From assembly GCF_001078055.1 (NCBI RefSeq), contig NZ_CP010777.1:3563001-3627000 (forward strand): a stretch of DNA of 64,000 nucleotides, read 5' to 3'. The notes under the pieces are model-generated. The model made no database searches. It had not been told where the DNA came from and was given only the letters and a program-made list of their open reading frames with translations. Below, in pieces: positions 9,720 through 18,201 of the stretch. Both the position numbers and the translations under genes were made by a program. The stretch's first letter is position 1; each line of letters opens with the position of its first letter. The stretch comes from Rufibacter radiotolerans. Lineage in GTDB: Bacteria; Bacteroidota; Bacteroidia; Cytophagales; Hymenobacteraceae.

Positions 9720-10898
9720 TTACTGTTTTTGCTTTCTGAAGTCTGGGAACTGCACCCGGTCTTTATAGAGCGCCTTGAAGAATTCTTTGCGCTTCTTGAG
9801 GCCCTCATAGAAAAAGTACACTTCGCCATTAATGCCGTGGGCCCGGTTGTAGTTTACCATCTGGGTCAGCAACTCCGGCGAGGCCGTGTAGTCATCTACC
9901 TGCAGCAAGACACCCGGGTAAAAGCCTTCGGGGTTGAAGTTACCCAATTGCTGGCTCAGGACTTTGTTCATCTCATTCTGGTAAGGCGCAAAACCATAGC
10001 GGTACACCTGCGGAATCACCAGGTCTACCAGGCCCATGTTCAGCCAGGCGGGCCAGTCCTGCAGGTAATTTTCCTCGGCCCAAGGGTAAATGCTGGGCGC
10101 CATGGAAATGATCACGTCTGGCTTGGCCTTCCGCACCTCGGTCACCAGGTCTTTGAGGAATAGGTTCAGTTTGCCGGAGCGCCATTTCACCCACTCATAG
10201 TCTTTCTCATAGGCCGGGGGCGCCTTGCCGCTGTGCTCAGATTTGTACAGGTTCACGGTATAGGGGTCGTACCCGCCGTTGCTGGGTAGGGCCGGCAGGC
10301 GGTCATCGCCCTGGATGCCGTCTACGTCATATTTTTTCACTACCTCCAGCACCAGGTCCTTCACAAAGCCCTGCACCTCGGGGTGGAAAGCGTTCATCCA
10401 CTGGAAGTTGTTCTTGGCCGTGATCTTGCCTGCTTTGTCTCTGGAGGCCCATTCCGGCTTTTTCTGCAGAAGAATCCCACCCGTAGAATCATTGATGGAG
10501 GCGGCAAACCCAAACTCAAACCAGGCAAATACCTTTATATCTTTCTTTTTAGCTTCTTCTATCAGTTCCTGCAGCGGGTCACGACCGGCAAAGGCGGGAG
10601 CAATGGACTGGCCGGTGAGTTTTTGCATTACCTCACTCTGGTACATGGTCTGGGCCTCATTCAGGGTCACTACAAAAATAGTGTTGAAGCCCAGTTCATG
10701 GCACAGTTCCACCGCCTCTTTTATGTTCTCCCGGGAATAAAGCGCGTCACTGACCACGTTGGTGAGCCACACGCCCCTGATGCCCGTTTTTACCGGAACT
10801 GTAGCCGTGGGTTTAGAAACCGAACAGCCGCCAATTAGTAACAGTCCACCTACAAAGAGGAAAATGGCACATAGCTTTTTGATAGAGGAATACGGCAT
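9720..10898 (-). CDS. GHL10 family glycosylhydrolase-like lipoprotein
   Basis: 392 residues from the ATG at 10898 (a GTG six bases upstream is also possible). Signal with lipobox LLIGGC. The protein starts its mature part with GIRGVWLTNV, the hallmark opening of the glycosyl-hydrolase-like 10 family (PF02638, YngK-like, (beta/alpha)8 barrel), followed by FNTIFVVTLN, AGRDPLQELIEEAKK, KVFAWFEFGF and DVDGIQGDDRLPALPS, whose Asp pair is the likely catalytic or substrate-binding centre. It is a close paralogue of the gene at 19685 (both share GDDRLPALPS, GGYD and TVNLYKS). Family members are thought to hydrolyse glycans; no activity can be named. It lies next to the ROK regulator, transcribed away from it. 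Confidence 0.85.
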   Translation of the reverse strand: MPYSSIKKLCAIFLFVGGLLLIGGCSVSKPTATVPVKTGIRGVWLTNVVSDALYSRENIKEAVELCHELGFNTIFVVTLNEAQTMYQSEVMQKLTGQSIAPAFAGRDPLQELIEEAKKKDIKVFAWFEFGFAASINDSTGGILLQKKPEWASRDKAGKITAKNNFQWMNAFHPEVQGFVKDLVLEVVKKYDVDGIQGDDRLPALPSNGGYDPYTVNLYKSEHSGKAPPAYEKDYEWVKWRSGKLNLFLKDLVTEVRKAKPDVIISMAPSIYPWAEENYLQDWPAWLNMGLVDLVIPQVYRYGFAPYQNEMNKVLSQQLGNFNPEGFYPGVLLQVDDYTASPELLTQMVNYNRAHGINGEVYFFYEGLKKRKEFFKALYKDRVQFPDFRKQKQ

Positions 10899-11228
10899 GG
10901 ACACGCGGGTTAAGTAATACTACAGGAGACTTGCACGGTTTCTGACTGGTGAGCCAGGGAGTTATAAGCCGGAAGCATATCTTCACTCGCTTTTCCCTCG
11001 CTAAATAAGCCACCGTAGCAGGACTAAAGTAAGGCATATTTTTTTAAACTAAAATTTGTTTTTAAATGTTTTTATAAAGTTAAGCGCAGTTATTTAATGC
11101 CCTTGATATAAATAAAATGCATAATATGTGTACTCACTACACTATAGATTCCCATAAATGAATAAATTTGATGTATAGGGAGTACAAGTCTGCCGTTAGG
11201 GCCTCTTTATGACACAAGACTTTTTAAA
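10899..11228. other. Divergent intergenic region between GHL10 and ROK genes
   Basis: 330 bases, AT-rich between about 11040 and 11170. It must hold promoters for both the minus-strand GHL10 operon and the plus-strand ROK gene. Apart from the TAnnTTTG box at 11163 no clear operator palindrome or gene was seen. Confidence 0.5.
11163..11170 (+). promoter_or_regulatory. Candidate Bacteroidota -7 box for the ROK gene
   Basis: TAAATTTG fits TAnnTTTG and lies 58 bases before the ROK start codon. No matching TTTG -33 box at 19-21 bases spacing was found, so support is partial. Confidence 0.35.
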
Positions 11229-12461
11229 ATGACTAAAAACTTTTTCACCGATATAAGCAGTGATACCCCTACTGGTGTTGCCTACAGAAACGTCAACCAA
11301 AAGAAGAAACTGATTTCTTACTTCGCCAATACCGGCAATGCCACCATTGCTGAGCTTGGCAAAGAACTAAACCTGAGCGTTCCTAAGATCACCAGCCTCC
11401 TGAATGACTTAATGCAGGACGGACTGGTGAAAGACTACGGCAAGGTAGACTCTACCGGGGGCCGCAGACCCAACCTTTATGGCCTGGCCCCAGACTCGGG
11501 CTTCTTCCTTGGCATTGACGTGAAGAAATTCCACATCAATATTGGCCTCACAGATTTCCAGAAAAACCTGGTGAGCAGCTTTGACAAATACCCCTACCGC
11601 TTAACCAACAACCTGGAGTCACTGGAGGAACTGTGCCAGATCATCAATAAATTCATTGATGATCTACCCATTCCCCGCGAAAAGATCCTGGGCATAGGCA
11701 TTAACCTTTCTGGCCGCATCAATAACCAGAAAGGGTACAGCTACAGCTTTTTTCACTTCCATGAAGACCCGCTCAGCAAGATCATAGAGTCTGAGGTGGG
11801 CATCACAGTGTTTCTGGAGAATGACTCCCGGGCCATGGCCTTTGGCGAGTTCTGCTCTGGCGTGGTGAAAGACGAGAAAGACGTGTTGTTCCTGAACCTG
11901 GACTACGGCATAGGCATGGGCATCATGATCAACAGCCAGCTGTACTACGGCAAGTCTGGGTACTCAGGGGAGTTTGGGCACATTCCCCTTTTCCAGAACG
12001 AGATTATCTGCAAATGCGGCAAAAAAGGGTGTTTGGAAACGGAAGGTTCTGGCTGGGCCTTGATAGAGATGTTTAAGGAGCAACTCCAGGCGGGGGCCTC
12101 CACCCTGGTCACCCGGGAAAACATAAACCTGGATGACCTCAAGCTGGAGGACATTATCAAAGCCATCCACAATGATGATGTATTGGCCATTGAGCTTATC
12201 TCTAAAATTGGGGAGAACATTGGCAAAGGAATAGCCCTGCTCATCAACATCTTCAACCCTGAGTTGGTCATCCTGGGCGGAAGCCTCGCTTCTACCGGAG
12301 AATTTATCTTACTACCCATCAAGAGTGCCATCAAGAAATACTCCCTGAGCCTGGTGAACAATGACACCCAACTAAAGATCTCTATGCTGGGTGAACAGGC
12401 AGGGGTGATTGGCGCCTGCCTTTTGGCCCGTAATAGAGTATTGGCCTTAGAGGACATCTAA
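11229..12461 (+). CDS. ROK family transcriptional regulator/sugar kinase-like
   Basis: 410 residues. Residues about 26-85 form a winged helix (TIAELGKELNLSVPKITSLLNDLM, then STGGRRPNLYGL), and the rest is a ROK domain: GIDVKKFHINIGLTD, GIGINLSGRI, LENDSRAMAFGE and the zinc site H251 plus C261-x-C263-x4-C268 in CKCGKKGCLE. ROK repressors (NagC/Mlc/XylR type) bind DNA and lose it on binding a sugar or sugar phosphate. The ATP-binding DxGxT-like motif is weak (GIDVKKFHIN), favouring a regulator over a kinase. It is the only plus-strand gene inside a 28-kb minus-strand locus, so it is the most likely local regulator of the glycan genes. It ends facing the NAGPA gene across a long perfect hairpin. 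Confidence 0.9.
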   Translation: MTKNFFTDISSDTPTGVAYRNVNQKKKLISYFANTGNATIAELGKELNLSVPKITSLLNDLMQDGLVKDYGKVDSTGGRRPNLYGLAPDSGFFLGIDVKKFHINIGLTDFQKNLVSSFDKYPYRLTNNLESLEELCQIINKFIDDLPIPREKILGIGINLSGRINNQKGYSYSFFHFHEDPLSKIIESEVGITVFLENDSRAMAFGEFCSGVVKDEKDVLFLNLDYGIGMGIMINSQLYYGKSGYSGEFGHIPLFQNEIICKCGKKGCLETEGSGWALIEMFKEQLQAGASTLVTRENINLDDLKLEDIIKAIHNDDVLAIELISKIGENIGKGIALLINIFNPELVILGGSLASTGEFILLPIKSAIKKYSLSLVNNDTQLKISMLGEQAGVIGACLLARNRVLALEDI

Positions 12462-12483
12462 CCAAAACTTGGATTTCAGAGAA

Positions 12484-12549
12484 AAAAGGATCGCCCCTGT
12501 TTTAGGGCTGTTTTCAAGAAAACAGCCCTAAAACAGGGGCGATCCTTTT
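12484..12549. repeat. GTTTTGGGCC-family palindrome, copy 5, with extended arms; bidirectional terminator
   Basis: A 32-bp perfect stem with a 2-base loop. The family core (ctgttttagggctgttttc) is extended outward by complementary gene-specific sequence (aaaaggatcgccc / gggcgatcctttt). It sits between two convergent genes, the ROK regulator and the NAGPA gene, with T-runs on both outer sides. Confidence 0.9.
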
Positions 12550-12567
12550 AAAGGTAAGGAGGGGTGG

Positions 12568-14238
12568 CTACTGCTTCACAATGCGCTTCACCACCTTGCC
12601 TTCCGGAGATTCCAGCACCACCAGATACACGCCGGCCGGCACCTTGGTCAGGTCCAGTTCCACTGTCTTGCCTGTCAGGTTTTGCTTACGCAGAATGGTG
12701 TTTCCTACTAGGGTCATCACACGTACATTCCCGTTTTTCCGAAGGGCCTCCGGAACCTCCAAATACAGTTTGCCATGCGTGGGCACTGGGTACGCCACTA
12801 CCTGGCTGGCCAGCACGGCGTCTTTGGAGGAAGAGGCCAGCGTTCCAATTTTCTGCAGCCTGATGGCATCTATGGTCACATAGGTGGTAGCTTGGCCGGG
12901 AGTGGCACTGGCCAGGTTGGTCACTACCAGGGAGTCATTGGCCCTTAGGTCATACGTACCCACCACATTGAATTTAGAGCCGTTAAGGGATTGGTCCATG
13001 GCCACGGACGGCTGGGCTACCCCATCATGGTACACCGTGTAAGGCGTGTCCTTGGCCCGGTTAGTGGAGTTGACCCACCAGGCACTCAGCTCGTAGCGCC
13101 CAGGCTCCAGATCCACGAATTTATAGCGGGCCACCTTGTCTCCAGTGCCAATGGCCATGATTCTGGCCTTAGAAGTACCGTAATAGCCGGCGTTCCCGGT
13201 TTCGCCCCAGCTTCCGTTGCGGGTTGCAAAGGCCTCCGTCATTTCCGTGTCATAGATCTTAGGCTCCGGGGCCCGTTGTTTTAGAACAAGCGAAGAAGGC
13301 ATGGCCCGCTCCACGCCGGCATCAGAAGGCCGTATGGTGGTGGCGCCTTTCACCACCATGGTGGAAGAGCCGCCGCCATCTAAGTTCAGGGCCTCTACGG
13401 CGCCCAGGCTTACCATGATATCGGCTACCTCACTTAGGGTAGCGCCATCAGAAACCCCTGGGTTACCGCCTTCCACTACCAGTAGGATCATCTTTTTGTC
13501 TGCGGTATAGCCAATAGCCGTGCGGGCCCGGCGGGAGTTGTTATCTATCACAATGAGTTCCTCTGCGTCTGTGATCATTTTAGCCCCGTTCTGCACCAAT
13601 ACCGGAGAGCCGCCTATGCCCACCGAAGGTCGCCAGAGAGCACCCCCGGCCGGAAACGTGGCGGTAGGTACTGGTTGCGGGGCCTCACCTAAGCGGTTAG
13701 GACTTGGTACCGAATAGCTATAGGTGGTATTAGAGGCATCTATGCTGTAGATCCAGGCTACATCTGGCGTGTTATTCGCTAAGATCCCAAAGGCGCCGCG
13801 GGTAGGATAGTAAGGCGTAGAGGTGCCATTTAAATCGCGGTTCAGGGTCTTGATATTGGGGGCCAGCACCGCCGAACTCTGGGCCAGATAGCTGTAAGAG
13901 ACATTCCCACCAAAGAACCCGCCATTGACGGCCACATAAGCCGGCTCCCGTTGCTCCTCAGTAAAGAACTGGGTTGTAGTCTTGGAGGAAGTTCCCCCGC
14001 CGTAGGCCGCCTTCAGCTCAAGATTGGGATCCTTTAAATCTGCCAGAGTATAGTACGCCTTGGTAGGCACCCCAGCCGCAATAGGCGTGGTGGAGAGGAA
14101 GACTTCCACAGAGGCAGGCAAGCCCGAGTTGAGGGTGGCCGGTTTGGTCCAGGTCATTTGCGCGAATCCCGGCTGCGTAAACAGCAGGAGCGCTCCCATA
14201 CCCAGAAGGCTTTTCACAGAGCGTAATTTTCTTGTCAT
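12568..14238 (-). CDS. Phosphodiester glycosidase (NAGPA domain) with golvesin-like and T9SS sorting domains
   Basis: 556 residues from the ATG at 14238, which places a signal peptide (ending GFAQ) at the N-terminus; an upstream start at 14295 would bury it. Residues about 95-325 match the NAGPA/DUF2233 domain: AVNGGFFGG, RTAIGYTADKKMILLVVEGG and EALNLDGGGSSTMVV. The human enzyme removes GlcNAc from GlcNAc-1-phospho-6-mannose. Then follows a golvesin C-terminal-like domain (about 335-460; FATRNGSWGETGNAGYYG, GRYELSAWW) and a T9SS type A sorting domain (PVPTHGKLYLEVP to KVVKRIVKQ). It is probably cell-surface or released, cleaving sugar phosphodiesters. The same golvesin plus T9SS tail occurs in the next gene upstream. 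Confidence 0.88.
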   Translation of the reverse strand: MTRKLRSVKSLLGMGALLLFTQPGFAQMTWTKPATLNSGLPASVEVFLSTTPIAAGVPTKAYYTLADLKDPNLELKAAYGGGTSSKTTTQFFTEEQREPAYVAVNGGFFGGNVSYSYLAQSSAVLAPNIKTLNRDLNGTSTPYYPTRGAFGILANNTPDVAWIYSIDASNTTYSYSVPSPNRLGEAPQPVPTATFPAGGALWRPSVGIGGSPVLVQNGAKMITDAEELIVIDNNSRRARTAIGYTADKKMILLVVEGGNPGVSDGATLSEVADIMVSLGAVEALNLDGGGSSTMVVKGATTIRPSDAGVERAMPSSLVLKQRAPEPKIYDTEMTEAFATRNGSWGETGNAGYYGTSKARIMAIGTGDKVARYKFVDLEPGRYELSAWWVNSTNRAKDTPYTVYHDGVAQPSVAMDQSLNGSKFNVVGTYDLRANDSLVVTNLASATPGQATTYVTIDAIRLQKIGTLASSSKDAVLASQVVAYPVPTHGKLYLEVPEALRKNGNVRVMTLVGNTILRKQNLTGKTVELDLTKVPAGVYLVVLESPEGKVVKRIVKQ

Positions 14239-14313
14239 AGGGTAACGTTTATTAGTAAGATGTCTATTTGTTTTTAAGAGAACACACGCCACCAAGGCAT
14301 ACCTGAACCGCAG

Positions 14314-16161
14314 TTAAAGCACTACTATTTTTTGCCTGTATAGTAATCGGCCTTGCCGCACTTGTAAGGAATAAAGGCCCGGCCTGACTCCTTTGAGAGA
14401 ATAAGTGAAGGGCGTGGCCAATGGCTCCAGTTCCAGCACCAGCTTTCCCGTTGCGTCAAGCAGCCTTACGCTCTCCACTTCCCTGCTCTCCTCAGGCAGC
14501 ACCAACCGGAAAGCACCAGAGGTGGGATTAGGGTATATCCTGACTTCCCCTTTCCTTGGGTTTATATTTTCAAGCGCAGCACTTAAGAGAGGAGGAACAG
14601 GGGCGTTGTCTAACCGGCGGTTCCGGATGATCATCACCGCATCGGCACTGACCAGCTTGCCCGCCTCCACGTTCTCCGTGGTCAGCGTGATAAGTTTTTT
14701 CCGGCCAGCGGTCAGGTAGAAATCGCCCAATTTGTTCCAGCCGGCCAGGGCGGGCGTGGTCTGGTTCAGGGTTTTCACCACGGAGCTGTTGCGGTAATCA
14801 AACACCTGGTACGCGGCGGCGGTGGTTCTATTGGAGGCCGGCACGTTGTAGACATAGACCTCATAGTAGGCGTTGGCCGGCACTGTCACAAAATAGTCAA
14901 TGGCCGCAGGGCCGTCCAGCCCGCCGTAGATGCTTTTCCCGCTGTACCCCTCCATGCTGCTGGCGGCCCAGGAACCGGTCCGTACCGCATCCTGGGCATT
15001 GTTCACGGTGGTAATGGCCTTTTGCTCGCGCCAGTCCGCAAGGGCGTAAGGTGGGTGCGCCGGCGTGGCAAAACGGGTCTGCCGCAGGTAATTGAACTTG
15101 CCTACCAGGTCGTCATAAAACCAAAGTGCCGCTCCTTTAAAGCCTAGGGACGTATTCACGTTCAGGTAATCCACCACCTGTGGTCCGGTAAGGTTGGTAG
15201 AACCCGGGTTTACCGCAAACGAGGGATAAATGCGCTCATAGTTGCTCACCGCGTTTTTGGTGTAGGTTAGCCAGTTCTGGTAGGTAGAGATGCTGGAGGA
15301 GTAGCTTTGCATTTGCAGGTTATCTACCTTGTTGTTGGTGATCCACCATTTCCAGTCCTGCAGCAGGCCCTCATAGGCCGTGTAGGTAGAAGACCCCATC
15401 TGGCTGGGCGCGCTGGAAACATTCACCTGCGGGTTCACCGCTTTCAGGCTGTCATAGAGCAGGGCCACAAACTGGTTCAGCTTATCGGCGCGCCAGCGCA
15501 TCCAGGAAGTATCATTCACATCAACAGGAGGGGCCGCGCCGCTGTGCTCGCTTTTGTAGAGGTTCACGGTAAAGGGATCATACCCGTATTCTTTGCTGGA
15601 GTACCGGATACGGTCCATCTCAATGCCGTCTACGTCATACTTGCGCGCTATTTCTGTAGACAGACTGATGAGGAACTGGTGCACCTCTGGGTTACTCTGT
15701 ACCATCCAGTAGAAATTGCTTGCGTCCTTCTCCTCCCCGGCCTGGGTGCGGGCTATCCATTGGGGGTGCGCCTCAAAGATGGGACCTTTGGACGTAGTAC
15801 CGGCGGGCGCATAGCCGCCCACAAACCCGTACTCAAACCAGGCTTCCACGTGCAGGCCTACGCGGCGCCCCTCGGCAATGGCCTCTGCCAGAATATCACG
15901 CCCGGCGTAGGCGGGGTCAATGAGAATGCCGGTGTGCTTCTGGAATACCTCGCTCTGCCACAACGGGTAGCCGCGGCTCCAGACGTTCACATACACCACG
16001 TTGAAGTTGGCAGCGGCCAGGCTGTCCATCTGCGCGGCTATTCTGGCTTTGCTGGTGAATGAGGAACGGGCCATCCAGGTTCCCCGCAATTCCTGCGCCT
16101 GCACGTTGGCCAGCAGTACCAGGATCAATAGAAGACAGATCAAAACTCCAATTTTTTTCAT
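14314..16161 (-). CDS. GHL10 glycosylhydrolase-like protein with golvesin-like and T9SS sorting domains
   Basis: 615 residues from the ATG at 16161, followed by a signal peptide (VLLANVQAQ). The GHL10 domain covers about residues 22-360 (ELRGTWMARSSF, FNVVYVNVWSRGYPLW, HVEAWFEYGF, YDVDGIEMDRIRY, TVNLYKSEHSGAAPP). Unlike the paralogues at 9720 and 19685, the central block reads DGIEMDRIRY rather than DGIQGDDRLP, so the active-site acids may differ. A golvesin-like domain follows (about 365-510; RTGSWAASSMEGYSG, DYFVTVPANAYYEVYVY), then a T9SS type A sorting domain (IYPNPTSGAFRLVLP to YRQKIVVL). Predicted to be exported to the surface. It shares its tail architecture with the NAGPA protein 75 bases downstream, suggesting the two act together on one polymer. 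Confidence 0.85.
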   Translation of the reverse strand: MKKIGVLICLLLILVLLANVQAQELRGTWMARSSFTSKARIAAQMDSLAAANFNVVYVNVWSRGYPLWQSEVFQKHTGILIDPAYAGRDILAEAIAEGRRVGLHVEAWFEYGFVGGYAPAGTTSKGPIFEAHPQWIARTQAGEEKDASNFYWMVQSNPEVHQFLISLSTEIARKYDVDGIEMDRIRYSSKEYGYDPFTVNLYKSEHSGAAPPVDVNDTSWMRWRADKLNQFVALLYDSLKAVNPQVNVSSAPSQMGSSTYTAYEGLLQDWKWWITNNKVDNLQMQSYSSSISTYQNWLTYTKNAVSNYERIYPSFAVNPGSTNLTGPQVVDYLNVNTSLGFKGAALWFYDDLVGKFNYLRQTRFATPAHPPYALADWREQKAITTVNNAQDAVRTGSWAASSMEGYSGKSIYGGLDGPAAIDYFVTVPANAYYEVYVYNVPASNRTTAAAYQVFDYRNSSVVKTLNQTTPALAGWNKLGDFYLTAGRKKLITLTTENVEAGKLVSADAVMIIRNRRLDNAPVPPLLSAALENINPRKGEVRIYPNPTSGAFRLVLPEESREVESVRLLDATGKLVLELEPLATPFTYSLKGVRPGLYSLQVRQGRLLYRQKIVVL

Positions 16162-16230
16162 AAGCGTTTCATCTCTCAAAAGCTGGCACAAGTATTTTAT
16201 TTGGCCCTGGGAGAAGGCTGTTACTCAATT

Positions 16231-16905
16231 TTATTTCCTGAGGTGAGGCTTCACTAGCTGCCCCCATAGCACGTAGCCGGCAGGCGTCATGTGCAATCCG
16301 TCGCCAATGAAAAGCTCGGGCCGGGGTTTTCCGTCGGGGCCCAGCATGGGGGTGCCCACATCCACAAACTTCAAGTTCCGGTGCCAGAAGGCGTACCGCT
16401 TTATCTTTTTGTTGGCTTCCTGCATGACAGGGTACATGTCCCAGCGCGACAGGCTGGGCTTAATAGACAGGTACACCAGCTCAGCGTGGGGCAATTCTTC
16501 CTTCATTTTCTTCGCGAAGGCTTTGAACTGGGCATAGGTCATCTCAGCGGTTTTGCCGCTGGCAATGTCATTGTCCCCGGAGTACAGGAATACCTGCTTT
16601 GGGGCATATTTTTTCACAATGCGGCCAAAGTAATAGGTAGCGTCGCCTATTCTGGACCCGCCAAACCCACGCAGAATAATAGGGTATTCCGGAAAATCAC
16701 CGGGCAAGGTGCGCCAGCCCCTGATAGAGGAACTTCCGGTGAACACAATTCCGCCGGGGGCGGGCATGCGCAGGCTGTCACTCTTTTCAAAAGCCCTTAT
16801 TTCTTTTTCCCAAAGAGCGGGCGTATCTGGTTTCTGGCCCAGGGCAGGAATCAAAAGGCCTAGCCATAAAAAGAACAGAACCGAAAGAAAGGAGGCTGAT
16901 TTCAT
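16231..16905 (-). CDS. SGNH/GDSL hydrolase, secreted
   Basis: 224 residues with a signal peptide (LGLLIPALGQ). SGNH blocks are visible: GGIVFTGSSSIRGW (block I, nucleophile Ser within GSSS), GGSRIGDATYYF (block II Gly), YSGDNDIASGKT (block III Asn) and DGLHMTPAGYVLWG (block V Asp-x-x-His). This places it with the small GDSL-type esterases that remove acetyl or other acyl groups from glycans. It lies in the same operon as the GHL10-golvesin gene (69-base gap) and after a second SGNH gene. Likely role: deacylation of the target polysaccharide so that glycosidases can act. Confidence 0.88.
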   Translation of the reverse strand: MKSASFLSVLFFLWLGLLIPALGQKPDTPALWEKEIRAFEKSDSLRMPAPGGIVFTGSSSIRGWRTLPGDFPEYPIILRGFGGSRIGDATYYFGRIVKKYAPKQVFLYSGDNDIASGKTAEMTYAQFKAFAKKMKEELPHAELVYLSIKPSLSRWDMYPVMQEANKKIKRYAFWHRNLKFVDVGTPMLGPDGKPRPELFIGDGLHMTPAGYVLWGQLVKPHLRK

Positions 16906-16966
16906 GGTGTGAACAAGAGGGAATGAATGCGACTTAACGGTTTGAAATATTCAGAAGAATGCTAAG

Positions 16967-17006
16967 CTGTTTATGGCCTGTTTTCAGGAAAACGGCCATA
17001 AAACAG
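16967..17006. repeat. GTTTTGGGCC-family palindrome, copy 6
   Basis: Arms ctgtttatggcctgttttc / gaaaacggccataaaacag, one mismatch, 2-base loop. Lies 22 bases past the stop of the SGNH gene ending at 17029 (minus strand). Confidence 0.87.
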
Positions 17007-17028
17007 AAAATACCAACCTGGGTCCTGG

Positions 17029-18162
17029 TTAAGGGAGCCGTGACTTTTTATCAATGGTTTTAATGTCCTTTACCAGGGCACCGGCCAACTGGGAAAAGCC
17101 AAGGTCTGTAAGGTGCACCCCGTCTACAGTGCCTTCGCCGTCTGTATTAACCAAGCCTTTATTGTTGCGGTAGTAAAGCTGTTTCACTCCTTGGGCTTTT
17201 AATTGCGCATAGGCTTGCCGCAGGTTGTGGTTCTTTTTCTGCACCAGATCAGAGACGTGCAGGTCAATCCAGGTATGGGCATAGTTGATGTTCTCCAGCA
17301 ACAGGATAGGCGTATCTGGCCGGCTGGCCCGCAGCAGCAGCACTACCTCCAGCGTTCTGGGCAGCACCTCTTCGGGCTTCATGTTGGGCAGGCAATCCAG
17401 CACGTATAGGCTGGGGTCAAGATCGGTGAGAAGCGTCGCCATTTCCTGGTCCATCTTGCCGTTGCCCGAAAAGCCCAGATTGATGGTCTCCCGGTTCAAC
17501 TGCCGCCCTATAATGGCCGGATACGCCATACCGGCGCGGGAAGCGCAGGCCCCCTGCGTGATGGAGGTACCATAGATGACAATTGGTTTTCGGGCCGGTT
17601 TGGCTACGCCTGAAATGGAAGCGCCGCTCTCAATGCCAATGGCTACGGAATCTACCCCGTCATACAAAGGCAGGTAGAGCAGGAACTCCCGTTGCCCGGC
17701 CGCCATGTTGGCCACAATTTCGGCTTCGTTTTTCTTACCGGTTGGTTTTCCTGCCCCTACCCACTGCCAGCCTTTGGGGCCGCGGGCGTATAGGTCTACC
17801 CCTTTCACGCCGGTAGCCGCCATGTGGTTAAGGGTATTGTTGCCCCGCACGCTCCACCTCACCTTAATACTTTTAGAGGTACTTGTAAACTGCACGTGCG
17901 CCCCGGCGGAGTGCTGCCCCAGTTTCCAGACCTCGTCTGTCACCTGGCCTTTTGCTTTGGCCGGCAAACGGGTGTAGGTTTTCTCCAGTTCGGGCCACCC
18001 TAACCCTCTCACTCCCAGTTCCTGCGCGTCATGCCATTCGGTAGCGGCGGGGGCTACTGTTTTCGTCACTACATTGGCATGGGTAACCTGCCCACCTTCC
18101 ACAGCAAAGTAGATTAGCAACAGCACGCCCATTAAGGGCACCAAAAGATTGGATTGCTTCAT
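17029..18162 (-). CDS. SGNH/GDSL hydrolase with N-terminal GxDLY domain
   Basis: 377 residues from the ATG at 18162; the TTG twelve bases upstream is a poorer start. The N-terminus is a membrane-targeting signal (LLVPLMGVLLLIYFAV). Residues about 50-185 form the beta-sandwich that precedes many SGNH_3 esterases and include its signature VDLYARG (GxDLY-type). The catalytic domain follows: VIYGTSITQGACASRAGMAY (Ser in GTSITQG), NLGFSGNGKMDQEM, LDCLPNM in the block III position, LLLENINY and DGVHLTDLGF (Asp and His). Family members are acyl-glycan esterases. It lies 39 bases downstream of the 391-residue unknown protein and likely shares its transcript. Confidence 0.87.
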   Translation of the reverse strand: MKQSNLLVPLMGVLLLIYFAVEGGQVTHANVVTKTVAPAATEWHDAQELGVRGLGWPELEKTYTRLPAKAKGQVTDEVWKLGQHSAGAHVQFTSTSKSIKVRWSVRGNNTLNHMAATGVKGVDLYARGPKGWQWVGAGKPTGKKNEAEIVANMAAGQREFLLYLPLYDGVDSVAIGIESGASISGVAKPARKPIVIYGTSITQGACASRAGMAYPAIIGRQLNRETINLGFSGNGKMDQEMATLLTDLDPSLYVLDCLPNMKPEEVLPRTLEVVLLLRASRPDTPILLLENINYAHTWIDLHVSDLVQKKNHNLRQAYAQLKAQGVKQLYYRNNKGLVNTDGEGTVDGVHLTDLGFSQLAGALVKDIKTIDKKSRLP

Positions 18163-18201
18163 AAGTATAGGCAAGTGAAAGGTGAGAAAAGCAAGGCGCG
18201 C

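Noticed and set aside
10813-11037. 74-codon minus-strand frame upstream of GHL10
   Set aside because: Lies in the promoter region and overlaps the signal peptide of the GHL10 gene in another frame.
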